The notes: generated by a model not told the origin, from the letters alone. Shown: positions 9,018 to 17,526, numbered from the stretch's first letter. The stretch is 40,804 bases of DNA from Candidatus Firestoneibacteriota bacterium (GCA_903916325.1 CAIWWK010000020.1:1-40804); one strand, 5' to 3'. Numbers and translations are program-made.

Positions 9018-10153
9018 TTATCCTTGTCATCCCGCAATATTTCGTCAAAACCCCTGAAGGACACGCTGCCGCCTGTTTTTTTTCCGTCCTTCTTTGCGTC
9101 TTCAGTCTTTTGTGCAGGATTCTTCCCGGCGGATTTTGCATCCTCCGCGCCTATGAATGAAACATTGAAGGATGGTTTTAGGACTTCGGGCGCGGGCGGA
9201 ACCTGCGCCTGAGCCGGCTTCTTCTCCGGCTGTTTTGGCTTATCTTCCATGCCCGCAAAAGTCACCCTCCCGTCAGCCGTCAATCCCTGCCTCGGGTCGT
9301 CAGAAAAATCATTAAGCGGTTTCTTGGCTCCGCCCATTCCAATGAAGGAAACACTTCCCTTGGATTTTTCCGGCGGTTCCGGAACCGGAGTCTGCTGAAC
9401 CTGCGCCGGGGTATACTTAAATGGCTCTGCAGGCGTGCTGCCCAACTTATGTTTCGGATAATTAACTCTTACCTCTTTTTTTATTTCTTTAATGCCTTCG
9501 GTTCCCAGAACCGAGAAGAGCAGTTCCCTGTTAATAAAAGCGGGCTGGCCGAGGAGTTTCTTGACCACAAGGGTCCTTTGCGGAGAAGTGTTTTTAAGAA
9601 AGAAGACCCCGAGCGCCGTATCCTCGAGTTTCTTTTTTATGGTGAACAGTTCCTGGGAAAGAGGAAGCTCAACGGCAATAAAAGAAACAACATCCAGTTT
9701 TTCTATGCTCTTTAGGAGCCCAGGGAACTTCGCCGCGAAGGGCTGGATTTCATCCTTGTCTATGTTCGCGGTAATGAAAGGGTCAAGCGCAAACCTTGTA
9801 ATCTTGTTCTGTTCTACAACAGATGCTATCTCTTCAAGAAAATGTTCCGCCGAGAAAACAGCGCTGCCGTCAAACTCATATATTATCAGTTTCATCTCCA
9901 CGACGTAGGAAGCTATATCCACCCCTATGGACGCGGCGTTGATGACCACATCCTTGGCGTCAGTTGATGTAACAAGCAGACAGGTTTCGCCTTCCTGCAA
10001 GCCTTTCAGCAGAAAGCGGAGCAAGAAAGTTGTCTTTCCGGTTCCTTCTTCCCCTGAAAAAACATAGATCCCCCTTCGGTACAAAAGACCGAGGTTTTGA
10101 GTTATCAGATCTATCCCGCTGTCGCATCTGCTGAACATTTTATCTCCCGGCAA
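9014..10153 (-). CDS. KaiC/RecA-like ATPase with disordered C-terminal tail containing repeated VSFIG-type motifs
   Basis: SGIDLITQNLGLLYRRGIYVFSGEEGTGKTTFLLRFLLKGLQEGETCLLVTS; intact GEEGTGKTT; Pro/Lys-rich C-terminal ~140 aa. Confidence 0.75.
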   Translation of the reverse strand: MPGDKMFSRCDSGIDLITQNLGLLYRRGIYVFSGEEGTGKTTFLLRFLLKGLQEGETCLLVTSTDAKDVVINAASIGVDIASYVVEMKLIIYEFDGSAVFSAEHFLEEIASVVEQNKITRFALDPFITANIDKDEIQPFAAKFPGLLKSIEKLDVVSFIAVELPLSQELFTIKKKLEDTALGVFFLKNTSPQRTLVVKKLLGQPAFINRELLFSVLGTEGIKEIKKEVRVNYPKHKLGSTPAEPFKYTPAQVQQTPVPEPPEKSKGSVSFIGMGGAKKPLNDFSDDPRQGLTADGRVTFAGMEDKPKQPEKKPAQAQVPPAPEVLKPSFNVSFIGAEDAKSAGKNPAQKTEDAKKDGKKTGGSVSFRGFDEILRDDKDK

Positions 10154-10156
10154 ACT

Positions 10157-11212
10157 TTACTTTGGAATACCGTTGTTTTGCCAAATCTTCAATACTTTTT
10201 TGGGGACGCCCTTAGCGCTCTTTAGCCCAAAATATTTTTCAGCTTCGCCGAAGAAATAAGTGCCGTGGTTTGGGTCATCGAAATAATTAAAACAAAATAT
10301 GCCGAAAACCCCTTGCCCAACCAACTCCGACTGCCTGTCAAAAAGGTTCTTAGTAATCTCTACCGTTTCATTTTCCCATCCCAGCGGGTTCCCGTTTTTG
10401 TAGCTGGAAAGCGCCATGTAAGCAAGCAAAAGCGGCCGATGGAAAGTCTTTCTCAAATACTCTGAAAATTTCAGCGCCGAGCCGACAACATCCCTGTACT
10501 CTTTTGTTGAAGTATCCGTACTCGGATCGCTCGCCCCGCGCATTTCCTGGAAAGCTAAGAAATCATTCTTTGGAGCCACCCGGCCCATGCACCTCTCGAG
10601 ATCGTAATTTCCCCAATCGCCGGGGCACAAACCAACCTTGCAGTAAGGCGAGGCTCCATGCAGGTAATCAACGGCTTTTCCTATAATATCGTTCCACTCG
10701 TCCCATTCCGTAACCGGAGTCTCGTGCTTCCCGTTTATTACATTGAACTCAGGCTCAAGCACCACCAGAACCTCTGAACCGGTCTTTACCAGCGGGACAA
10801 GATTCTCTTTTATATCCTTGTACCAGGCCTTAAGTTTTTCCCTGTTGTTCCTTTCAAGGTACTCGCGGCTGTTATCATCACCGAATGTATAGTAGATCAG
10901 GACAGGGGTATAACCATCGCGCGCTATATCCAGCAACATCTTCCTGTTGACCCAGCCGGTCCAGCCCGGAGTAAGCCAAACCGCGACATACTTAAATCTA
11001 AGCCCGTCTTTCTCGGCCTCTTTATACGCTATCACCCTTTTGCCGTTCACTTCCTGGTCGTAGGCGTTGCCTATTCCCAACTGCAAACGTTTAGAGCCTG
11101 CGCTGCTTACGGACTTCAAATTCACCGTGCCTGCGCTGCAGCCGCCGAGCAATACCGCAAGCCCGATGAGCGGCAGCAGGAATATTTTAGAGAGTCTACT
11201 CACAGTCAACAT
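10157..11212 (-). CDS. Lipoprotein with predicted TIM-barrel/glycoside-hydrolase-like domain
   Basis: Likely start ATG at 11212 (MLTVSRLSKIFLLPLIGLAVLLGGC lipobox); body with VLIYYTFGDD, VLVVLEPEFN, FGIFCFNYFDD resembles GH TIM barrels. Overlaps the upstream stop by 17 nt. Confidence 0.6.
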   Translation of the reverse strand: MLTVSRLSKIFLLPLIGLAVLLGGCSAGTVNLKSVSSAGSKRLQLGIGNAYDQEVNGKRVIAYKEAEKDGLRFKYVAVWLTPGWTGWVNRKMLLDIARDGYTPVLIYYTFGDDNSREYLERNNREKLKAWYKDIKENLVPLVKTGSEVLVVLEPEFNVINGKHETPVTEWDEWNDIIGKAVDYLHGASPYCKVGLCPGDWGNYDLERCMGRVAPKNDFLAFQEMRGASDPSTDTSTKEYRDVVGSALKFSEYLRKTFHRPLLLAYMALSSYKNGNPLGWENETVEITKNLFDRQSELVGQGVFGIFCFNYFDDPNHGTYFFGEAEKYFGLKSAKGVPKKVLKIWQNNGIPK

Positions 11213-13115
11213 TGAAAGTGGCGCTCTCATCGCTTCTGATACTGCGCAGGTCAAATACGACAGTTCCATCCTTGGACACATATTCAGGGAGATTAACTCC
11301 GAGTCTCTCCGTTGAGAGACTGCCAAGTTTGACCGACGGAGGAAGAATCATGTTTACTTTTATAGCGTCTATCTTCTCCAGGGAATTGTTTGTTACCTTA
11401 AGATACGTCCTCTTTTCTGAAACCTGGCTGCTTGTAATATCGGTGAATGCCCATTTTTCGTACCAGTCGTTCAGTTCCCCAAAATTTGTAATCCAGACAT
11501 TCTTGGTTTTTATGTAGTCTATGAATTTTGAGATTACGCCTATGTACTCCTCGTTGGCCATCAGCTGAGTGTGGAACGAGTAATAATAAAGCCCGCCAAC
11601 CTTGTAGATAGCGTCAAAGTCACTTTTCAGGGATTCCAACATCTGCGCTTTGTTGCGCATCTTGTATCTGACCAGTATATCGTAATCATCGTCCCCGGTC
11701 TTAGGGAACTTGACAAGGGACTTAAGGTTCTTGCCAAGGCTGAAGCCCTTCTTTCTCTGAATCAAGAGCGCTTCCGGGCTGGCCTGCTTCGTGTCATCCC
11801 CGGCAATAAAATCATAATTCAGGTCAAGAAGCGCCTGAAGGGTATTCTGGTCATAGATAGCTTCCGGAGGCCTGAATCCCCGCACCTTTCTGCCGGAAAG
11901 CCTTTCCAGCATCGCCCTGCCGTTTGATAATCTTTCAAGTTGTGTGTCGAAAGGCTGTCCCTGATAAACATCCAGGCCGTGCAGGCCTATCTCAAAACTT
12001 TTATTTGAGTATATCTTTCTGAAAACTTCTTTGTTCTCGCTCGCCAGCTCCGGAACGCAAAAGAAGGTCGCCGGAATTCCCTTTTCTGTAAGCACATTTA
12101 CCGCATTCTCTGCGTTTGCAAACTGGTCTTCGGTGTCTTCGGCAAATACAACAGCGGCCCTCTTGCCGCTCGGCCAGTGGTCTTTGAAAAACAGCGGGCG
12201 GAAGGAAACATAATTCATTATGTTCTCCATAACCTTAGCCCAGACCTTCTGGTCGGCGGGATTGCCGATAATTGAACCCATGGTAAAACTTATCCAGACG
12301 AATCTGGCCTTCAGGTAGTTCCCATGCGCCATGCCGGATATTTCAGAGAACTTCCTGTTGCCGTATACATACGGTTTTTCTTCCCAGTAGGAATCAATAT
12401 TAGTACGAGGCTCAATAATGTTCGAGGAGATGGGTTTATTGTAGGTGTTTATGCCGAGCCGGAATCCGGCTGGAACATCATACGAAAGCATGCTCGTTCC
12501 ATCCATAATCATATAGGCCACGGATGAATCAGACTCTTCATTTGCCACATCAGAAAAAGAGTAGCCGCCGATAACTTCGCTCAGGAAAGAAGCATCCCTC
12601 CAAATCCCATTCTCGTCGCGGCAGCCGGTGTAACCTTCCAGGATAATCCCTTTTCTTTCTTTTCCGGCAAAATCCCGGATCTTCTCTATTTCCCGTGATG
12701 AAAGGCATATGGCAAAAGGCAGGACAAGAGTGTCGTACACGGAAATATCTTTGTTCAGGAAATCAACTTCGGAAACCACCTCATAGCTTACACTAGACTG
12801 CTTCAGATAGTTGCGCCACATCACAGTGTAGGGCTCGTCTTCCTCTCTGCTGTTAAAAAGCCTTTGGGTTGATTCGCTTTTCAGCACCAGCACTCTCTTT
12901 TTTAGGGTCAGAGAGCTCAGGCTTTGATCTCCCGATTTCGTCAGGCTGTTGAGGAACTGCCCTACCGCGCCGTCATAGTTTTCCCTAATGACTCTTCCGT
13001 AGAAAAAGAAGGAAGCCCATGCAAGCAAAATCATGACAGAAAATACGGAAATGGTCCTGATAATACTCTTGTCCGCTCTATCAGCTTTTTTCGCTTCCAT
13101 TTTTTTGCTCCTCAT
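11196..13115 (-). CDS. Membrane-anchored divergent polysaccharide deacetylase (NodB-like) with extra N-terminal domain
   Basis: N-terminal TM; AAVVFAEDTEDQFANAENAVNVLTEKGIPATFFCVPE...FEIGLHGLD...GFRPPEAIYDQNTLQALLDLNYDFIAGD...YYYSFHTQ matches the NodB-fold order. Residues ~60-200 look like a GATase/trimerisation-type Rossmann domain (inference). Confidence 0.7.
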   Translation of the reverse strand: MRSKKMEAKKADRADKSIIRTISVFSVMILLAWASFFFYGRVIRENYDGAVGQFLNSLTKSGDQSLSSLTLKKRVLVLKSESTQRLFNSREEDEPYTVMWRNYLKQSSVSYEVVSEVDFLNKDISVYDTLVLPFAICLSSREIEKIRDFAGKERKGIILEGYTGCRDENGIWRDASFLSEVIGGYSFSDVANEESDSSVAYMIMDGTSMLSYDVPAGFRLGINTYNKPISSNIIEPRTNIDSYWEEKPYVYGNRKFSEISGMAHGNYLKARFVWISFTMGSIIGNPADQKVWAKVMENIMNYVSFRPLFFKDHWPSGKRAAVVFAEDTEDQFANAENAVNVLTEKGIPATFFCVPELASENKEVFRKIYSNKSFEIGLHGLDVYQGQPFDTQLERLSNGRAMLERLSGRKVRGFRPPEAIYDQNTLQALLDLNYDFIAGDDTKQASPEALLIQRKKGFSLGKNLKSLVKFPKTGDDDYDILVRYKMRNKAQMLESLKSDFDAIYKVGGLYYYSFHTQLMANEEYIGVISKFIDYIKTKNVWITNFGELNDWYEKWAFTDITSSQVSEKRTYLKVTNNSLEKIDAIKVNMILPPSVKLGSLSTERLGVNLPEYVSKDGTVVFDLRSIRSDESATFNVDCE

Positions 13116-13380
13116 TTTCTTTAAATGGATTATAAAGCTTAAGGATTTTCGGCCTGGCCGGAACCACGACTTTCTTTGCTGGAATATTATAAACAGGGAA
13201 TGACGCTGAGGACGAACCTTCTGTTTTCACAATATTAATTGTTCTCGCACCATCTTCTTCGATATTTTTCCTTCTTTTCCTTCTGCTTATGATATATACA
13301 GTGACTGCAAAAATTATTGTGATGATAGTTGCAATCAGTATGATAGTTGTCATAAGCGTAATCATACTTATGGAAGCCAT
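13081..13380 (-). CDS. Small single-TM protein, first gene of the exopolysaccharide-like operon
   Basis: MASISMITLMTTIILIATIITIIFAVTVYIISRRKRRKN TM plus basic stop; AGGGGG RBS; overlaps the next gene. Confidence 0.6.
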   Translation of the reverse strand: MASISMITLMTTIILIATIITIIFAVTVYIISRRKRRKNIEEDGARTINIVKTEGSSSASFPVYNIPAKKVVVPARPKILKLYNPFKENEEQKNGSEKS

Positions 13381-13451
13381 TTTAACCCCCTGTCCATACT
13401 ATCAAAACTAGTGAAATACCAATAAGCAATAATACCGCTTATATTTATTAT

Positions 13452-13479
13452 ATTATAACACCCTAGAATCTTTTGTCAA
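13452..13479 (-). promoter_or_regulatory. Sigma70-type promoter for the 13380-to-3300 operon
   Basis: Minus strand TTGACA (13474-13479), 16-nt spacer, TATAAT (13452-13457); both hexamers match consensus. About 70 nt upstream of the first ATG. Confidence 0.75.
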
Positions 13480-13673
13480 TATACCTTATTAACGCGATTA
13501 TCGCTGATAACACAATAGTTACTGCGAAATAGTTGGCAAGTCTTTTCATGGAGGCTCGTATTGTCAAGGCAGGACAATGCTTTTTATGGACTATATGATG
13601 AAACCTGAAAGAATTGTTACATAAACCCCGGAAACGGTATGGTTCTTAATCCTAATTACTGCCGTCAACCGCC

Positions 13674-14558
13674 CTAAACAATTCCGGCAAGCTCCGAAAG
13701 ATATTCCCTAATTCCCGCGCCATTTGAGAAGTTGTATCCCAGTTTCTTGAATTTTTCGTTTCCTGTCCTGAAAGCCTTCACCGGCAGGGAGGAAAGACGG
13801 CTCTTTGAACCTGAAATCTGCTTCACATATTGCCCCATAGAGAGGGCGGTTGTTGTCCGGTCATTTAGCAAGTTGTAAATTTCGCCTTTGGTTTTAATAT
13901 TGCCAATGACCGAAACCATTGCGCCGGCGGCATCGCGCGCGCTTACAAAATCGAAATTACCCTCAAGCTTTACCATGCTTTTATTGTTGACTATCTGTTT
14001 TGTTTCTTTATAGAACGCCATCCGGCCCGGATCTCTGAAGATGCCGTAAACCCATCCCAGCCGCAGAGAGCAGACATTAAACTTCCATTCCTTCGCCAGA
14101 GCATAGACATAAGCATCTATGGCGGCCTTATAAGCTCCATACTCTCCGTCCGGACGGCATACTGACGCCTCGTCCGTTATCTTTCCGGCCTCCGCTCCAT
14201 AGGCCGCTTTGGAACTGACGAAGACAAACTGCTTAACTCCCTGTCTCCTTGAAAATTCCATAAACCTGAAAGTCCCGCGCACATTGTTCTCAAAGAAACC
14301 CAGCGGGTCAACCAGTTCATCCGCATCGTGGCAATAGCCGTTATGTATGACGACATCGACGCCTTGGAGAATTTTGACTGTTTCTCTCTCGCTTTCAAAC
14401 TTCAGACCGCCAAAACATTTCTCCGCTTCTTTAGGAAGCGCGCAAAGATTGCCGCTGTCTTTTCTTACAAGAACCCGGAGGTTCCACCCCCTTGCAAGAA
14501 TCTCGCTGCAAGCATACCCGCCGACAAAACCGGTCGCGCCGGTCAAAAGTACCCGCAT
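13674..14558 (-). CDS. NAD-dependent epimerase/dehydratase (extended SDR)
   Basis: MRVLLTGATGFVGGY (GxxGxxG), YGAYKAAIDAY (YxxxK). Confidence 0.85.
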   Translation of the reverse strand: MRVLLTGATGFVGGYACSEILARGWNLRVLVRKDSGNLCALPKEAEKCFGGLKFESERETVKILQGVDVVIHNGYCHDADELVDPLGFFENNVRGTFRFMEFSRRQGVKQFVFVSSKAAYGAEAGKITDEASVCRPDGEYGAYKAAIDAYVYALAKEWKFNVCSLRLGWVYGIFRDPGRMAFYKETKQIVNNKSMVKLEGNFDFVSARDAAGAMVSVIGNIKTKGEIYNLLNDRTTTALSMGQYVKQISGSKSRLSSLPVKAFRTGNEKFKKLGYNFSNGAGIREYLSELAGIV

Positions 14559-14576
14559 ACTTCCCCCTTCAACAAT

Positions 14577-14609
14577 GAAAAAAGGGCTTGATTTATCAAG
14601 CCCTTTTTA
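14577..14609 (-). terminator. Rho-independent terminator of the corrinoid gene
   Basis: Minus strand AAAAAGGGCTTGA-TAAA-TCAAGCCCTTTTTT, just after the stop at 14628. Confidence 0.85.
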
Positions 14610-14627
14610 GTTTTTCAAAAAAACTGA

Positions 14628-15257
14628 TTACAGACCTAAAAGCTGTTTCGCCTTGTCAACCGCAGAAGCCGCATCCGGCGCGTAGCCGTTAGCGCCAATT
14701 TCATCCGCGTAAGACTGGGTAACGGGCGCCCCGCCGATCATGGTCTTCACATTTAATCCCGATTTCTTGAACTCGTCAATAACTGCCTTCATTGAAACCA
14801 TCGTGGTAGTAAGCAGAGCCGAAAGCGCCACAAGACCTGCTTTGCTGTCTTTCGCGGCTGCGACAAATTTTTCCGGCGGAACATCTATGCCGATATCCAC
14901 AACCTTAAAACCTGCTCCCTCAAGCATCATTGAAACCAGGTTCTTCCCGATGTCATGCAAATCCCCTTTAACGGTGCCTACGACAACAACACCAAGAGGC
15001 TGAATGTCCGCTTTTACAAGCAACGGCTTTAAAAGTTCCATGCCTGACTTCATTGCCCTTGCGGCGATGAGCACTTCGGGAACATAAACTTCATTTTTCT
15101 TGAACCTTTCGCCGACATATCCCATACCGGCAATAAGACCGTTGCTGAGAATGTCCTGCACCCGCACTTTCTCATCTATAGCTTTCTGAACAAGTTCTTT
15201 TACCTTTGCAGCCTGACCCTTTATTACCATTTCCTTGATCAAATTCAAATCCGCCAT
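14628..15257 (-). CDS. Corrinoid (B12-binding) protein, MtbC/MtaC/MetH-like
   Basis: Helical cap followed by GTVKGDLHDIGKNLVSMMLEGAGF (DxHxxG), SALLTTTM, GGAPVT. Confidence 0.9.
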   Translation of the reverse strand: MADLNLIKEMVIKGQAAKVKELVQKAIDEKVRVQDILSNGLIAGMGYVGERFKKNEVYVPEVLIAARAMKSGMELLKPLLVKADIQPLGVVVVGTVKGDLHDIGKNLVSMMLEGAGFKVVDIGIDVPPEKFVAAAKDSKAGLVALSALLTTTMVSMKAVIDEFKKSGLNVKTMIGGAPVTQSYADEIGANGYAPDAASAVDKAKQLLGL

Positions 15258-15326
15258 AACCCCTCCCCTTAAGAAATGAGTGCTATTTTAAATCTATTCC
15301 GCCGCGCCTACGGCAGGAACTTTTAT

Positions 15327-15355
15327 ATTTTAGGGATAAAAGCCTGTCTTGTCAA
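15327..15355 (-). promoter_or_regulatory. Sigma70-type promoter for the corrinoid protein gene
   Basis: Minus strand TTGACA (15350-15355), 17-nt spacer, TAAAAT (15327-15332). Confidence 0.7.
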
Positions 15356-15369
15356 TATAAAAACTGTCC

Positions 15370-15402
15370 AAAAAAACCAGCGCGGCACAAAGACAGGCGC
15401 TG
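15370..15402 (-). terminator. Candidate terminator after rluD-family gene
   Basis: Minus strand CAGCG...CGCTG stem followed by GTTTTTTT. Confidence 0.5.
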
Positions 15403-15408
15403 AAAAGG

Positions 15409-16317
15409 CTAACTTGTTGCTGCACCATTTCTCATGGCTTCAAGCGCGGACATAAAATCATCGGGGAAAGGCGCCTCAAAAGTAATAAATTTCCCGGTTA
15501 CCGGATGGGCAAACCCTAAGCTTCCGCAGTGAAGGGCCTGCCTTTTAATAAGCTTGCTGGTATTGCCGTATTTGCTGTCTCCCACGACGGGATGTTTTAT
15601 GTGCGCGAGATGCACCCTTATCTGGTGAGTTCTGCCTGTCAAAAGATCCAGTTCCACAAGCGCGCCATGCTCAAGATCTTCTACTACCTTGTAAATAGTC
15701 ACGGCCGAGCGCCCGTCTGTATTTATGGACATTTTTTTTCTGTCGAATTTACTTCTGCCGATCGGCAGGTCTATTTTGCCAGATTTATTTTTGAATACAC
15801 CGGAAGCGAGCGCAAAATATTTCTTCTTCACGGTCCGGGCCTTGAACTGGTCAGCCACATTGGTGAGAGATTTTTTGGTCCACGCAATGACCATGGCCCC
15901 AGAAGTGTCTTTGTCGAGCCTGTGTATTATACCCGGCCTGAGAGGGTCTCCGTTGTCTTCCGGTTGTTTTTTATAGAGAAGAGCGTTTACTATGGTCCCG
16001 GTGTAGTTGCCTTGCGCCGGATGGACGACCATACCCGCCCTTTTGTTTATCACCGCTATTTCGTTGTCTTCAAACAATATTTCAAGCGGTATATCCTCCG
16101 CGACGGCTTCGACTCTTTCCGGAATTGGCAGTTCAATAATTATCTTGTCGCCTGCTTTCAGCCCCATGCTGGCCTTGGCCGGAATCCCGTTAATCCTGAC
16201 GAGGCCGAGTTTGATAAGTTTTTGAATTGTGGAACGGCTTTCGGCTATCTGGCTTGACAGGAAAATATCCAACCGAAGGTTGGATTTCTGTTTAAGCTCA
16301 AACTCTCGTATCTGCAT
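15409..16317 (-). CDS. RluA/RluD-family 23S rRNA pseudouridine synthase
   Basis: N-terminal S4 domain; PGIIHRLDKDTSGAMVIA; LLTGRTHQIRVHLAHIKHPVVGDSKYG. Confidence 0.92.
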   Translation of the reverse strand: MQIREFELKQKSNLRLDIFLSSQIAESRSTIQKLIKLGLVRINGIPAKASMGLKAGDKIIIELPIPERVEAVAEDIPLEILFEDNEIAVINKRAGMVVHPAQGNYTGTIVNALLYKKQPEDNGDPLRPGIIHRLDKDTSGAMVIAWTKKSLTNVADQFKARTVKKKYFALASGVFKNKSGKIDLPIGRSKFDRKKMSINTDGRSAVTIYKVVEDLEHGALVELDLLTGRTHQIRVHLAHIKHPVVGDSKYGNTSKLIKRQALHCGSLGFAHPVTGKFITFEAPFPDDFMSALEAMRNGAATS

Positions 16318-17053
16318 TTTTCTTTTTTCCGGAGAACGCGACGCGAAGCAGGACTGCCGCGGACAGCAGCCCGAGACTTATCCATTGGGAAACGGAGAGC
16401 GCAAGAAAGGAAGGCCCCCTGAAATCGCCTCTGAAATATTCCATTATGAACCTGAGCAGTCCGTAAAGAGCCAGGTACAGAGAAAGAACCTGTCCGTCAT
16501 ATTTCTTTTTCACGGAATTCAGTATGAAAAAGATTGCCGCGAGCCCGGCGGCCTCAAAAAGCTGGGTGGGAAGATGCCTTATGTGGTCGTTGAGCTCGGG
16601 GAATATCATGCCGAAAGTATTATTCTCCAGCCCATAGCAGCAGCCTTTTGTAAAACAGCCGAGCCTTCCAAAAAAATGCCCTATGACCAGTCCCTTGGAG
16701 ATGCTGTCTGAAAACTTTAGGCCGTTTATTCCGCGTTTTTTAGAAACAAGGAAGAAAACCGGGACGGCAGCAAGGAACCCGCCATAGTAAACAAGCCCGC
16801 CCTCCCATATCTTAAGCATAAGCACCGGCGAAGCAAGATAATAGTCCAGGTCGGTAAGGATATAGAGGATCCTCGCGCCGAGAAGTCCTGCGACAAAGAC
16901 CCAAACAATCATATCAAGCGAGATATCCCTGCTGATGCCGTCCCGCGAGGCAGCTTTGACAGTGTAAAGCGTGCCGAACAGAAACCCAAGGGAGACAAAA
17001 AATCCGTAACCGTAAACCGTGAACGGGCCTATGGTAAAAAGCGCGGGTATCAC
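16298..17053 (-). CDS. lgt: Prolipoprotein diacylglyceryl transferase
   Basis: Multi-TM; GKGLVIGHFFGRLGCFTKGCCYG; HLPTQLFEAAG; RFIMEYFRGD. Confidence 0.92.
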   Translation of the reverse strand: MIPALFTIGPFTVYGYGFFVSLGFLFGTLYTVKAASRDGISRDISLDMIVWVFVAGLLGARILYILTDLDYYLASPVLMLKIWEGGLVYYGGFLAAVPVFFLVSKKRGINGLKFSDSISKGLVIGHFFGRLGCFTKGCCYGLENNTFGMIFPELNDHIRHLPTQLFEAAGLAAIFFILNSVKKKYDGQVLSLYLALYGLLRFIMEYFRGDFRGPSFLALSVSQWISLGLLSAAVLLRVAFSGKKKNADTRV

Positions 17054-17526
17054 TTCGCCTCCTCCTTATTCCGGATGAGGTAGACCAAAAGCATTACAAC
17101 TCCTATGTTTATGCAGGAATCGGCGACATTGAAGATCGGCCATTTGAGATTCTGGTTGAGTCCTACTTCTATGAAATCAATTACTTCTCCTATCCTCACC
17201 CTGTCTATGAAATTCCCAAGCGCGCCGCCGACAATCAGCCCAAAACACACGCGCACATAGCCGCTCTTTTTGATAAGCCCCCTGAAGAACCAAAGGATTA
17301 CCGCTATTACAGCTCCCGTGGTCAGCGCGAAAAAGGGAACCCTGAAAGTGTCCGGTATGTTGGAGAGCATGCTGAAAGCCACTCCCTTATTCCTGGTGTA
17401 GGTGATGTGAAAGATATCCTTGATTACCGGGATAGTCTCATAAAGCGTCATGCTGCGGACTATTAAAATCTTGCTCAACTGGTCAAGCGCGATAACACCC
17501 GCAGAAATAAGATAAATAAGATACAT
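17050..17526 (-). CDS. lspA: Lipoprotein signal peptidase
   Basis: ALDQLSKILIVRSM; TRNKGVAFSML; GGALGNFIDRVRIGEVIDFI; WPIFNVADSCINIGV. Confidence 0.94.
   Translation of the reverse strand: MYLIYLISAGVIALDQLSKILIVRSMTLYETIPVIKDIFHITYTRNKGVAFSMLSNIPDTFRVPFFALTTGAVIAVILWFFRGLIKKSGYVRVCFGLIVGGALGNFIDRVRIGEVIDFIEVGLNQNLKWPIFNVADSCINIGVVMLLVYLIRNKEEAK

Noticed and set aside
8265-10153. Circadian clock (KaiABC) locus
   Set aside because: Only single KaiC-like domains, no KaiA or KaiB; resembles the wider KaiC/Rad55 family.
15529-16257. 242-aa plus-strand ORF opposite the RluD-family gene
   Set aside because: Antisense of a conserved pseudouridine synthase; residue composition is not protein-like.
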